Assembly: GCA_022316685.1 (NCBI GenBank)
Contig: JAKJHU010000026.1
Location: 186,001-250,000, forward strand
Length of the DNA: 64,000 nt
Reading direction: 5' to 3'
Origin: Progne subis subis
Taxonomy: Eukaryota > Chordata > Aves > Passeriformes > Hirundinidae
A program made the translations under genes and the position numbers. Below, piece after piece: positions 1 to 12,438 of the stretch; the stretch's first letter is position 1; each line of letters starts with the position of its first letter. The notes under the pieces were generated by a model. It did not search any database and was not told where the DNA came from. It saw nothing but the letters and a program-made list of their open reading frames with translations.

Positions 1-2774
1 CCATTGCAACCCATGATTTGCCCCATACCCTTGGGCAGTGACTGCACACTGACACTGCAATGGGTGCTCACAGAAATGTGTGTCAACTCTAAGCCATTGG
101 GCTGAAATAATAGGGCTCCCCACCTGCCATCACACCTCTCTTCCTTCACACACGTGAAGATGTGTGTTTTCTTACATAACCTCATATTTTGAAAGGGAGT
201 CAGCAGATAAAAAACTGTAAGAATATGTATGAAAAAGTAGAGCATGGAATAACAAGTCTTGTATGTCTTTACTTGTATGAAGTATTCAATATCCAGAACC
301 AGGTACAAGGCAAAAAACTTCATTCTGTATTTAGTAGTTGCACTTCATTCTGTATTTAAAAGTTTATAAATACCTATTCCATTGTTTCTTCTAGCAAGTC
401 AGTCTACTGAAGAAAATGTAGTTTTCATGGTTTTCAAGGTTTTCAAGTTCAGATTTGCTAGGAGCCATAGGTATTTCTCCCCCCTGTTCATAAGTCCTCA
501 GCCCACCCCATTCCAGATTAATGTATTGGCTGCTCTCATATGCTTGGTTTTTATCTGTATTTTTTGTTTAGGGAAGGGAAGAAAAGATCAGGGCCCAGAG
601 ACATGTCTTACTCCAGCAGAGCCATTATTCACTCAGTTTTTCTGGGGCTCTAAAGAGAAGGTCTGTAATATTTACAACAACAAATGGGAATGGAGATAAG
701 AAATGCAAGATGCCTGCCTAAGCAGTAGCCGCCCACATTATCGTGTCGGGGTAAATTCACTTCCCACAAGGAATTGTAATGGAATGAAGAATACTCCAAG
801 AATTTTTATGTCACTATCCAAGACATAGCCACAGAAGCAAACAATTAATTTCTATAGACAGACTTCCCCTCCCACAGCCAAGTATTCTGGCCATTCACTT
901 TTAAACACCTAGTGTTTAAAAAGTTAAAATTCTTCTCAATCCACAAAAGATAACTCTTATTACATGACACGGAACTCCACCAAATGAAAGACATTACTGC
1001 CTCTCATTAATGTGCTCTAAATTAAAAAATCATTGTGCTCTTCTACAAGATGTTTGAAAGTCCTTTTGCATGACTTCTAGGGAAATCCAGCTAGGGCTTC
1101 TGATAAGCATGGTACTAAACAGAAATAGTAAGGTTTTAGAACAAAATATCTTTTCTTTCTACCCAGTGGCATTGTACTCTTTTTAACAGATGACAAAATT
1201 TACCAAATATTTTCTCATCTGAGTAATGAAAGCTTAATCCAAATTGTAAATTTGAAGACATTATTTTCTCTTCTCTGATAAAGGACGGGATGTTAGGAAT
1301 CACACCAGGCATTTCTAGCAATAGACAGCTCATTACATTGAGAACCTAAACGAAGTATACAGTTGCTAAATTATCACACCCTTCTTGATTGATCTCACTG
1401 CATCAGGTAGCAAAATACTCTGAAAATCCTCTGGTGGTTCCATATTGTGCAATAAGTATAAAGCCCCGTAAGAGGTATACACACAGACTGATAGGCAGCG
1501 TCAAAAGTGAAGCCTAAGCAAAGATTGAGACAAGACAACAAGACTTATCCTCCAAGAACTTAGAACTTCTGTGATAATTTGCTCAGAAATACACAGCAGT
1601 CTGCTGGCAAACACAAAAGTATCATCATATTCACAAAGCCCACAAGCACCAGAGTTATGGGATGGAGCAAGACCAAGGGCTATGTACTACTCTGTGCACA
1701 GCAGCACCTGGCATCTCCCAGACCACCAGGGGAAAAGAAAACAGGACAGCTTTTGAGTTTGGGGGTTGCTTATCACCCCTCCTAATCACAAAATTCTTCC
1801 TGTGTCCCAACAGTTGAAGGTGAAGGGGGGAGAGTGGAGAAATTTAAAAAAAAAACAAACAAAAAAAAACCAAAAAAAAACACAAAACAAGCCCCAGTAT
1901 GTCTTATTTTCCTCCTGTAACTCTATACCTCACCAGACCAAGGCCAACACAAACACTATACTAATAGTAGTAATCACTAAAAACAAGGCAATCATGATCA
2001 ACAAAAACAAAGCAAACACACAAGAAAACCCCTGGAAACTCTTCATTGCTTTTGCAGATGGCCTTAGACATTTAAATAAAAGAATGTGAAGTAATTTTTT
2101 AAAGACTATTATGCATATTTGCCAAGGAAAATTAAGTAAAATTTTATGTTATTCTAAATATTCTATAGCCCAAGATCCAGCTGCTCTCCTGTTTGTAAGA
2201 GAAAGGCTTGGTGCACGACTGCAGGGTGCCAATAAAAGTAACCTGTAAATATTACACAAGGAAAACCAAACAAGAATTGCTAAAAACAAGATCTTAGAAA
2301 GGAACTCTATTCATCCCAAATAGTTTACTGATTTTCCAGGCCTTCTCTGGACATCATTCTGCAGCAAGCTCTTTGAGTTCAGTACATTTCCTCTTAATAT
2401 CTAGAAATCCATCACCTTCCTCCAGCTACATCATTATTCCTACTTGTTTCAAGTACAGAACATTTTTTCACCAGAGTTCTGCAAAGACAAATCATGACCA
2501 CATGTGACCAGCTCTCCTTTCAGAAACTGGGAATCAATATACTCCATGTATTTGCCTCATACACTGCAACATTTTGGGGCTAACAAAATTTCTTGATATC
2601 AAAATGCAACTGGAAAAATCTAAACATCCAGGGATGAATGTTTTCCTGCACTAAGCATTAAATATTATTTCTTTCACTATCTTTATACAAGGTATGACTG
2701 ATTAAAAGAGACCCGTAAGTGCTGCAACACAACTACTTTACTTGCAGTAGCAGCAGCTGACTTCAACTGATTTT
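1..2774. other. AT-rich non-coding DNA, no gene seen
   Basis: No reading frame here resembles a known protein; the longest (about 105 codons) are within chance expectation for AT-rich DNA. Two landmarks stand out. A 17-base direct repeat sits at 317-333 and 342-358 with a 25-base period. An A/C-rich low-complexity tract lies at 1846-1893. Intron or intergenic DNA is the most likely reading. Confidence 0.6.
1846..1893. repeat. A/C-rich low-complexity tract
   Basis: Runs of A broken by single or double C (AAAACAAACAAAA, AACCAAAA) fill this stretch. It belongs to the same A/C-rich class that recurs at 40.86, 46.8, 61.6, 62.3 and 63.1 kb. Confidence 0.8.
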
Positions 2775-2775
2775 C

Positions 2776-3005
2776 ACAGAATCAAAGGCTAAATGAGGTT
2801 AGAGAATGTCTCAGAAAAACATCCAAGCCAACCTTCTCCTCAAAACAGCATCAGCCATAAAATCTGACCAAACTGCTCATGGTTTCATCCATCTGGGTCT
2901 GGAAAAACCCCAGGGATGGAGGCTGCCTAACCTCTCCGGGCAACCTGATCCACCACCAGCTGTTCTCATGGCCAATTTCTTTTTCACCAGAAACAAATCT
3001 TTCCT
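2776..3005 (-). mobile_element. CR1 LINE fragment, old, 3' UTR region
   Basis: Read on the plus strand, the segment begins with an ACAGAATCA tail-like motif. It continues with words typical of the reverse complement of an avian CR1 3' end: GGGATGGAGGCTGCCTAACCTCTC followed by GGGCAACCTGATCCACC. The element therefore lies on the minus strand with its 3' end at the left. It is diverged, 5'-truncated and carries no usable frame. CR1 is the dominant avian LINE and inserts by target-primed reverse transcription. The right boundary is approximate. Confidence 0.75.
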
Positions 3006-6000
3006 GAACTGTGTAAATAATGCTGGATTTAATATTTGTGGTGACAGTGTATTATGATAATTATTTTTCTATGTGAAAGCTGTAAGGTTTTCATATAATA
3101 GTCCATTGAAATAATTTGTTTTATCTGATTTCAAAGAATATAGTTTTAAACTTTGTTATTTAAGCTGGTCAACTTCAGGTGACCAAAAATAATGCCTATT
3201 TTAGAAGCTCTTGTTGAGAAAACTAATCTGCCATTATCACAGGATGTTTTTTATGAAAATTTCTAAAACTACCAAACATAAGGTAAGTTGGAAGATAGAG
3301 ATATATCTTAATAATGCTTTAGCACATGAATTCTTCTGTGCCAGCTACCATCATGCAAATGAGCTTGAAAACAGTGTTTAATGTATAGCTCATGAAGAAC
3401 CTCCAAGAACAGCCTAAACCAACCAAAGGCTGGAAAGAAATCAATACAAAATGGAATTTCTACAGCTGTGGAGGCAGGGGAAGAACTTGGAAAACACCAG
3501 TTTTAAAGGTTGTGTGTCATGCTTGTAACCATCTGGACTGATAATGTCCAATAGCAGAAATCTCCCACAGGAGAAAGAAAACACTGCAAAAATTATGCAT
3601 GCAGCTTGAGAAGAGGACAGCCCTTTACAAACACAGGCCTGTCATTCCATAATTTTATCTGAATTCTTCATTGCTGCCAGTCACATGCAAAACCAAAATC
3701 AAACAGAATCTGAATAATCCAAAATATATCTCATCTATCTTGCTAAAAATGTATCACTTCAGTGCTACCAGATTGTGCACCTGAATAAAAAATGCAGTTA
3801 ACAGAAAATACGATACTTGAAGAGCAAATACTCCTTTATTTAATAAAAGGTTTTCATTAGACTATCTATTACAACTAGTAAAAACTAAAAATCAGAAAAT
3901 ATTAGGTAATTTATTTTCAGTAATTTATTCATAAGGACAGACAAGGCACCTGTCTGCAAAAAAAGACTAGAATTAAAAAAAAAAAAATAATCCCATCACT
4001 GTGAGAGTGTTTACTGCCGCCTTTATTACTCTTTACCCTCATTTATTTGTAGCAAGGTCAAATGTCACTATCAGGCTGTGGTAGTGATCTCCTCACACTA
4101 TCTAATTGCTGAGGTTTTTATTGTCATAATAAAAAAGGTCCATGAATGACCAAAACCTGAAAACAAAACAAAACAAACCCCCAAGCACCCCACACATTCA
4201 TTAGGAAGAAAAAAAACAAATGAAAAAGGGAAGTTCTGTCTTATTTGGAAGATTCAGAGATTTCACTGTAGGCTACAAATCAGCCACAGCATGACTAAAA
4301 ATCATCTCTGATTTCAATCACAAAATTTAAGGGACTAAGGTTAGACAAATACATACTGCCACCATTTCCCACCTCCCCCATAAAGTGGGTAGGAAAATAT
4401 ATGTTCAAAATACATGCTTCAGCCATAGCTTTGGCTAGCCATTTAAACAGAATATGCAGTAAAATTCTCAGAGACCTTAAGGTCATCTCTTTGTGCAATG
4501 AATATTTGTCAAAATGAGTATTCCTTTGATTTAAAAAGGTGGTTCTGAAAAGCTAAGATACATCCAGAAAAATTATTCAAAACTCATAACCTGGAATGAG
4601 AACACACATATCTAACAATCTACAAATGCCCTGAAGAAAAAAAATATTTTAGATCACATTATGCATGCAGTTATGAATAGGTATACGTTCTGATCTGTGG
4701 AAACAGATTTTTCCTCAGAAATCTATAATGACTGTATTATCTGTCTCATTTATAACCAAATAAAATGAGGAATATAACCTTAAATGGAACACTTTTTGCC
4801 CCCCTCCCCTTTTTTTTTCCCCATAGCCATTCAGGACATAGACTGGAACACAAACAGGGTCCCATTTGGAACTCTATCAGTTTATGGATTTGGAACTCTT
4901 GTCAGTTTAAATTACTCGAACAATGTTTACACCCACACTTTGATTTCAGTGCCTTTTCATTTGACTGTGATCCAGAACACTGACACATGGACATTTAAAA
5001 ACAATTTTATTATACTTAGACCTAAACCCCTTACAAAGGGAGGATTACTTTCCATACTTAGAAAAGGTAACTAGCAATGTGAGTAGCAACAGCCATAATT
5101 AGCAGTCTCAGTTTACAAATGTAACACTGTACAAAACTTGCATGTTACTACTTTTACTACAAACTATTGATTTAAACCTTACAGATGTTAGCAGTCAAAT
5201 ATGTGCAGGACTGAGGCACATTAAAGGCAAGGGGGAACAAGCCGGATTTACAGAAGCACATACAGACCTTGATAACTAGCATGGGAAGAATAGTGTAGAA
5301 CTTCAGCACCAAAGCCAGGACAAATCACCACACATTCTCATAGTGAAGACTGTCTGCCCTCACCCCCTTAGGTAACCCTGAATGCAGACCCAAATCCCTC
5401 CCTGCCATTGCACTGCACAGCAGTCTCAGTTCAGCACACCTGTTCCATATAATAGATCAATGAATAAAAAAAACCAAACCAAGAATAGCTGTGTAATCTG
5501 ATATGCACAAGTTAAAATGCCACTTAGAATTCTTCCCTCATAGAGGATTTAATTTTACTTTGCAAGTGAAATTATCAAGAACTGTTCTTAAAATATTAAG
5601 TAGGCTGAATAAAAAAAGACCCCCTGTAAATGCTCCATTGAAAAAATAATTAAAGTAATTATGTGTCTATCAAGATATCAACATTTTATATTAAATAAGG
5701 AACAGAATACAGAAGGACTACTACTGCTTTCAGCAGAGGAAAATTATGTCGGTGTTCTTCTCTCAGGGCACATCTTTATGTACACTTAAATATTCCAAAA
5801 ATGGATGCCCATGGCACACACTGAATTGATATACACAGGTGTGTACAGATGTGAAATTTTCTGTTCAGTGAGAAAGAACAGTGATGACACCCCTGAACTG
5901 AAATGACAGTGGAAAAACAGTTAATAAATCCAATGACAAGCACATGGTAAATGTGTTAAATTGTGATATCTACAGTACAAATAAGGTGCACTGAAAGAGA

Positions 6001-9000
6001 ACCAAGACAACATTTCTATAGTGAAAAAAACCCCTTATGTTTAAAATCAATTCTCAACAACTTAGCAGGTTACAGATAATCTTGACCTCCATAAATATAT
6101 GGGAAGATATAAACAAGACAGAAATATTACCTTTATGTGCTAGACCAAGAGGTGGACCTCAAGGGCAGCTAGACTGATATTCTGAATGCATTTCAAGCCT
6201 TTAATGAAAAGGCTAATCATCCACAACAACAGTTCAGTGAGGATATTTATTTGCAGTGGACATCTTGCTTCACAGGTCGAATATTGTCTAAATAAGTTTT
6301 CTGAAAATTAAAATTTTCAGTGTTTTGTTTTTTTGGGTTTTTTTTCCCTTCCAGGGAAAAGGACAGTCTCAGTGAAAGAAAATTAAGTGAATTTAGTTTT
6401 CCTTCCACGGATTGAATTTATTTCCTGCAAAAGATTTCTCCTGTTTTCTTACTCTACTGCTGTACTTCAAAAAAAGAAAGGTCAAAATAAATAAATAAGA
6501 AAAAATTAAGGAAAAAAAAAAAGCTATACTACAGAATGTCCCAGACCCTTATTTAAAATAATTTACACTCTATCAAGAAATGGGGAAAAAAAAAAAAAAA
6601 AAAAAAAATTGAGGACCAAGAGAGACTATGCCCAAAGCTACAAAAATTTGGGTGCGTGCAGTACCCTTGGAGGAATTAGAACACAAGTATCAAAGTCTTT
6701 GTGAGCAGGACACTCAAATCCTGGGCAAAATAAATGGATTTTAATGAAGGATTAGACTATAATTCAAGATCAAAATATTTTCTCCTCAAGGTATACCAAA
6801 GAGTTTTTGCTTTAAAAAAGACACAGCAAACAAACCTCTCTCTTTTGTAATTATAATATTTCAGCTGATTTTAGGTAAGGCTTACCAATAAAAGTTAAAA
6901 TATCATTCACACAGCCCTAAAAAAAAGTCAACAAGAGCCAAGAAAGTTAAATGCTTACATTTAGGTCTATTTCATTCTCTCTCGGCATTTCTAATATGGT
7001 GTGCAATACCATGAAGGCATATTCTTGGAAGAGACTCAAATACTGATTAGACAAGATGAAGGATAAACAGCAGGCTAAAAGGTTGGCTTTTTGAGGTGTG
7101 GTTCCGGGGTTTTCTCAATCCCAGTATTGAGCTTATTTACTTAGTTTTTAAAGCAAGCATGTATAGTATAGCTAAATCTGCACTTGTTTCATCTTCACCT
7201 GTCATTTGAATGAACAGAATAATCCATTACCCCAAAACCAACTATTTTAGGATTATTACCAGTGCAAACATACATAAAATAATTTTTGCAGCACAGCAAG
7301 CAGATTATGGAAAATTGTTATATTCTACTATTGAACAGAAATAAATTTGTGCAATTTCTACTGGGTCATTATTACTCAAAGACCACTGATTCAGTGCAGG
7401 TGTTTCAGATATTCATCCCATTGAATTCACTTTTTGAATAATATAATTTACATTTTTTTTTTTTTCTAAGAAATTACAGTGGCTTACTCTATTTAGGTGG
7501 ATTCAAGCTCACCTAGTGCAACAACAAATAAGAGATGTTCCTCTCAGAGTGACTAGAGGAAAAAAACTGGTTTGCTGGTTGGTTGATTTAAGGAAAAAAG
7601 GGATACTCCCAATAACATTTTTGTTTCTTTCACCCATAAATTCTAAGTGAAACCATCTGCAAAGGTGCCAGGCAACGTTCCAAGAAACCCTCTGACGTAC
7701 AAATCACTGTATCTTTCTTGTAGCTGTTGAGTTATGGGTCGTTCTGAACATTTAGAACAGTTCACACCCAGATCAGGGTATCTATGCTTCTAGTATAGTC
7801 TGTTCCTTCATTTCACCAATAATTATAAAAATCCTAGGTCATTGTCATGAACATTTAAGTTCTATGTTAATCAGAGCTGGGGTAGATTGCTGAAGCCATC
7901 ACAGAAGACAGCTGAGATCTTTCATAAACTGCTTAACATGCAAAAAGACAAACCACAACCCCCATCACTCCATTTTCCAAGGGTCTCTTCATACTGTTTT
8001 GTTTTTCTTTCCCTCTAAATGCCAGCTAATACAATTGTGGAGTTTTCCTATTGTGTTCTGTCTCAGGTGAGGACAGCATAATTCCAGACACTTTGTTCTG
8101 ATGCTTAATGCATGCTGCATCATCCTCTCACTGCTATTATAGATTTTTCACATTCAGAGCATCCAGTCTTGAAAAGAAAAACAAAAAATCCACACAACTT
8201 GGAAATTTGAAATAACAATTATGGGGGGTTTTATAGACCATAAGGCTGCTGAAACAGTGAAAACACAGATACTCCCTAAAACACATTCTGACATTTTTGT
8301 GTACATATTCATAAAACTTAAGAATTAATAATTCTTCTAACTTAAGATTTTTCTGTGTTTTTAGAGCAGAAAACACAATTGTTTTCATTTGGGGGTGAAT
8401 CAGGGGGAAAAGGGAAAAAATCTACCTCTTTCCATACTAATGTTTGAGAATGCCATCCCAAAATTAAAAATAAACTCAGCATGAATACTATTAGCCCACT
8501 ATCACACAAAATTGATGAAAGTACTGATTCAAGACAGTGTTGTTTCCTCATAAAAAGGTATCTGTATTTGGTATTCATTTTTCTGAAACTTGTCAACACT
8601 AGGGATGGAGAGTAAAGTTTTGAAACCAAGTCCATGCTGCAACAGGAGAAGAAAACTGGACAAGATGATGTCCACTATATCAGCAACTTTCACTTTGAAT
8701 TTGCACCTTCCTCACATAAAAACAAAGTCTGGAATGTTTTATCTTTAATACAGACTCTTTCCTGTCATCTTGTAATTAGCCTCTGAGCTGCTTTTATGCA
8801 TCCAAGTTCCTTGAACCTGACATTAGATAGAAATAAAGAATGAAATTATCTCCATCACCCCTATGCTCAATTCTTTTGAAACCTTTTTGCTCCCTCCTTC
8901 AATAACAGTTCTGAAAACATTGAAGCATTGTCCTGAAAGCAGTCATATGGAAAGATTCACAAAGTCATCCTTTCAAAAATGGAACCCCTAACACTTTTTT

Positions 9001-9106
9001 TTAGAGCTAGGAAGCCTTCAATACTGTCTTGTCCAACATCTTCTTCTTCCCCCTTTCATTACTCATTATCAATTTGACTGATACTGCAATATTGCAGCAG
9101 CCCTCT
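3006..9106. other. AT-rich non-coding DNA, no gene seen
   Basis: No supported gene. A pyrimidine tract ending in a splice-acceptor-like CCATAG at 4801-4826 precedes an open frame that runs to a donor-like GTAACT at 5067; this is discussed as a finding and is not called an exon. A 23-base poly(A) run lies at 6586-6608. The rest is AT-rich sequence in which I see no structure. Confidence 0.55.
6586..6608. repeat. Poly(A) run, 23 bases
   Basis: An uninterrupted run of A follows TGGGG. It has no recognisable retroposon body upstream and no evident flanking duplication, so it is listed only as a homopolymer. Confidence 0.9.
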
Positions 9107-9585
9107 TGTTAGAGGGTAGAAATGAACCAAGACACAGACCTCTTGTTTATCACAGCATGAAAGGGGTCCTGGTTTGTTCCTCTTTACAGTCCAGCCATCC
9201 TGACTCCAACTACTCACTGGCTCTGGCTGCAGCAAGCTCCTGCTGCACGCTTCCCTTGCAGCCTCTGACGGCTGGTTATTTCCTGCTAAACTATGACCGC
9301 ATGTATTGGTTTGCAGACTCTGACTGCAGGCTTTTACCTAGCTAGACTACAGCAGGTTCCAACAACAGGCTCTAACTACAGACCCAAACTGACCTCACAG
9401 TAGCAACTCTCTCCCCAGAATTCTCCTTCTTCATAATCCCCACTCACCAGCTAACCCGCTCCCTTTTATCACTTATCTTTATTGGCTATAGCTGTGACTC
9501 CTCAGGGGTGAGGCTTTACTGGGTAATTAACACAGCTGTTACTTATCGGGGCAAGGTCACCAGTATGTTCTTCTACACTGCAACA
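9107..9585 (-). mobile_element. Probable solo LTR of an endogenous retrovirus
   Basis: On the minus strand the segment reads TGTTGCAG at its start and CTCTAACA at its end, the TG...CA termini of an LTR. Going inward on that strand there is a CCAAT box (plus-strand ATTGGC at 9481-9486), then a TATA-like GATAAAAGG (plus-strand CCTTTTATC at 9462-9470). Close to the 3' end a degraded poly(A) signal, GATAAA, is followed by a short U5-like stretch. The middle holds imperfect repeats of a TAGTC-GAGCCTGCA type word about every 25-30 bases. No internal retroviral genes flank it, so it would be a solo LTR left by recombination. A matching target-site duplication is not visible. The right edge abuts an older CR1 fragment. 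The family is not assigned; an unrelated repeat is possible. Confidence 0.5.
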
Positions 9586-9609
9586 TCTCCTACACTGCAA
9601 CTATCTTGT

Positions 9610-9775
9610 CCCCTTTGCTCTTGATTTCTTTGGTCACGGTCAACTTAGTGTTCAGTAGAACCCTAAGAAAGAAAGTAGAACCATGTTGTTTCCTGAAAAG
9701 CTATTTTTCAGCTGGGTGGCCCCCAACATGTACTGGTGCTTACGGTTGCATTTCCTGTGAATTACCTAGCCAGGA
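9610..9775 (-). mobile_element. CR1 LINE fragment, end of RT frame
   Basis: The plus strand carries CTTTGGTCACGGTCAACTTAG, then AGCTGGGTGGCCCCCAACATGTACTGGTGCTTACGG. In avian CR1 this is the reverse complement of the region just after the reverse-transcriptase core, the same part of the element that appears at 55.78-55.88 kb. The copy is old, with frame breaks and no flanking CR1 tail. The probable LTR at 9107-9585 lies immediately to the left and may have split or truncated it. Confidence 0.65.
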
Positions 9776-9785
9776 GATATTTGTG

Positions 9786-12261
9786 AAGTCACACAACAGA
9801 CTGCTCAAAATATGACACAAGCTAACTTCAGGCAGTAACTGTGGAGTGGTGAACCAGAGCTTAACATCCCAGCTTCTGTTATAGTTTAGCAAGTCCTATT
9901 TCATTTTCACCTAATAAATAGGGTGCCTATGTAACAGGTAGCCCTAGCTAAGCATTCCTCACTGGTTTGTATCTCTCTTTCTACTTGCCCTTGATGCTTT
10001 CCTTCTAAACGCTTCTACCATTTCAACTGCATTCATGTTGGCATGTAAGGTAAACATATTGTCCTCCCCTAGAATAACTTTTCAATTGGAGGGGGAAATG
10101 TTACTACTATGAAGCAGGAAGCAGAAAAATAGACATGCCACTAAGCCCACAAACACAATCTGTGGAGAGTGCATCAGTGTTCGAAGCAGAGCAGCTTTTC
10201 ACTTTCCCAAAAGAACTCACAGGATTTGTCATAGCAGCAGATTTTAGCAGATCCAGCATGCTGCCTCCAGCACTGGCCAATACCTGATGCTACACAGAAA
10301 AGTGAGTAGCAGCATATTGCACCTGGCTAATCTTGAGAGATTTGCTCTTTAATTGCTAAGCAGAGCAGAAAAAAAAAAAAACCACCAAAAAACCACCCTG
10401 AACTTCCTCTTGGGCAATGTAAGTCATTTTGCTCATGTTTAAATTTAGCAATATAGACACTTTCAGGTGACACTGCATTAAATGCAGTCAATTAGAATTA
10501 GCTTCTTGCATTTAGTTGATAGAGCCAATTTAGTTAAATGTTCAAGTAGCTACAAATAATTTTGCCCTGTCTCCCATAAAAACTAACTTACTAATGTGAA
10601 ATTCCTAGTCACTAGATGAACCGGCAAAGCTCAGGAATTTTTTCCTATTTCTTTTCCCCACAGACAAAAGGAAGGGTGCATTCCACAGGCTCTCAGGACT
10701 GTTAAAAATTGTGATCTGGGCTAGTATAAAATTACTGACCTTAACAGTAAGGAGGTTAGACTAATTCAAAAACTCAAAAAAAGTATTCCCATGAATAAGA
10801 CTGCAGAAAATAACAACCATTAAAAAAATCGTTAAGGGTTATCATATCTGGTGATGCAAAATTTATCTCACCTGTTTATTGTTGCCCTCCCTTCTCTCTC
10901 CATCTTGCCCCTAGTTCTTTTCTTCTGTTTCTGACTCTATCAGAGAAAACTGTGAACAGATAAATTTCCACAGAAAATATCACTCATTGTATCCTGAAAT
11001 CATATTCAGGCAGCGATAAGAAAAAATGAGGACAGAGGAGCCACATTTTTGTGGTGAATGGTTACAACAACTATCTTTGACAACATGATATGAAAGTCAT
11101 TTATTCAACCCAACACCAACATAATGATCTCATGGAAAAAAAATGAGAACCCTTCATAAATTACTTCTTATGACTAAATTATGCCACATTCAACTCACAT
11201 TTTTCTCAAGTTATCTCATTTGCTTTACAGATTGATGATGGTCTTCACCCTAAGCCTCCATACTCTACAGGATAAACATTTTCAACCTACTCATCAATCT
11301 GTCACATTCCTCACATTTTATGACCCTCTTCAATTTAGTCAAACTACTTTTGTTGGCAGAGTAAGGTGCAGTGCAATTGGTTTTCTCACCATTTGAGATA
11401 AACAAGATGGACTTTAGCCTTCTTTTTTCAAGCCTTTCAAACACTTTTGTACAGATATGATATTGGTCTTGTAAGGCTGTTTTTGGTTCTTTTTATAGGA
11501 CTAACTTTGGTAAGTTTTAAATGGACAATAAATTAATTTGAAGCCAAACATTGTCTTAGTAGTCAAGATGTAGCCACCAGGTTTCTGAAAAAGCCATTTA
11601 TTTTTTTATTGTATTAGTTATGCAGCACTAACACATTGTCCAACCCTTTTAGATGTTAGCAATCAACAGGGGACTTTATATCCAGCCTATTGGAGAAACA
11701 AGAGCTACCTATTTTATATACAAAAGCTCTAATTTGTAAATGCTTTTATCTACTAAATGTTGGGCTAAGAGACAATAGGATACTTGAATACACAGAGGAA
11801 AACTGAAGAAGTTTCCTGGAACCTCTCAGTCATCCCCTCCAATATACGGGGAATTTGAAAGGAAGATATGGTACTTAGACAAATCAGCACATTTTGAATA
11901 ACCTGAAACAACTTTGGCTCCAGATTTTTTTAACTTTAAAGTGAAGAATTTCCAAAGTTTCATATTCATTACATTTAGTGAACTAAGAGTCACAATGAAA
12001 TTGATAAATGTTAATCCTCACAGCTTCACAGATGTCAAGACTTGTTTGTAGAAATTGTATAGTCTGTGTTTTTCACTTCAATAAATTGGTGAGTAGCAAT
12101 GTTGTACAAGCCAAGATAACTAACTAGACTTTCTAAGCTGATGTCCACCCAACATAACTTGAACATGTTTAAATGTACAGGACTAGAAACTCAGTAGTAT
12201 AGCCTAATGTCTAAATGTTCATTCGTGTTGGCAATACTTTTTTGTTTTTTTGGCTGACAAA
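9786..12261. other. AT-rich non-coding DNA, no gene seen
   Basis: I see no gene, RNA or repeat I can name here. Short A-runs near 10369 and small open frames of about 70 codons are the only structure. Confidence 0.6.
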
Positions 12262-12438
12262 AATCATAGAGTATCTCAAGTTGGAAGGATTCCATAAGGA
12301 TCACGGAATCAAAAATCTCACTGAACTCTGTCAGGCTTGGTGCTCTGACTTCTTCCCTGGGAAGCCTGCTCCAGGGACTGACCACCCTCAGTGGAGCCTT
12401 TTCCTAATGTCAGATCTGAATCTCCCCTGAGAGAGCTC
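12262..12438 (-). mobile_element. CR1 LINE 3' end, minus strand
   Basis: The plus strand begins AATCATAGAGTATCTCAAGTTGGAAGGATTCCATAAGGATCA, the reverse complement of the CR1 3' tail and terminal UTR. It continues with GGGAAGCCTGCTCCAGGGACTGACCACCCTCAGTG, the usual upstream segment. The element is severely 5'-truncated (about 175 bases left) and has no coding capacity. The 3' end is at the left. Confidence 0.85.
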
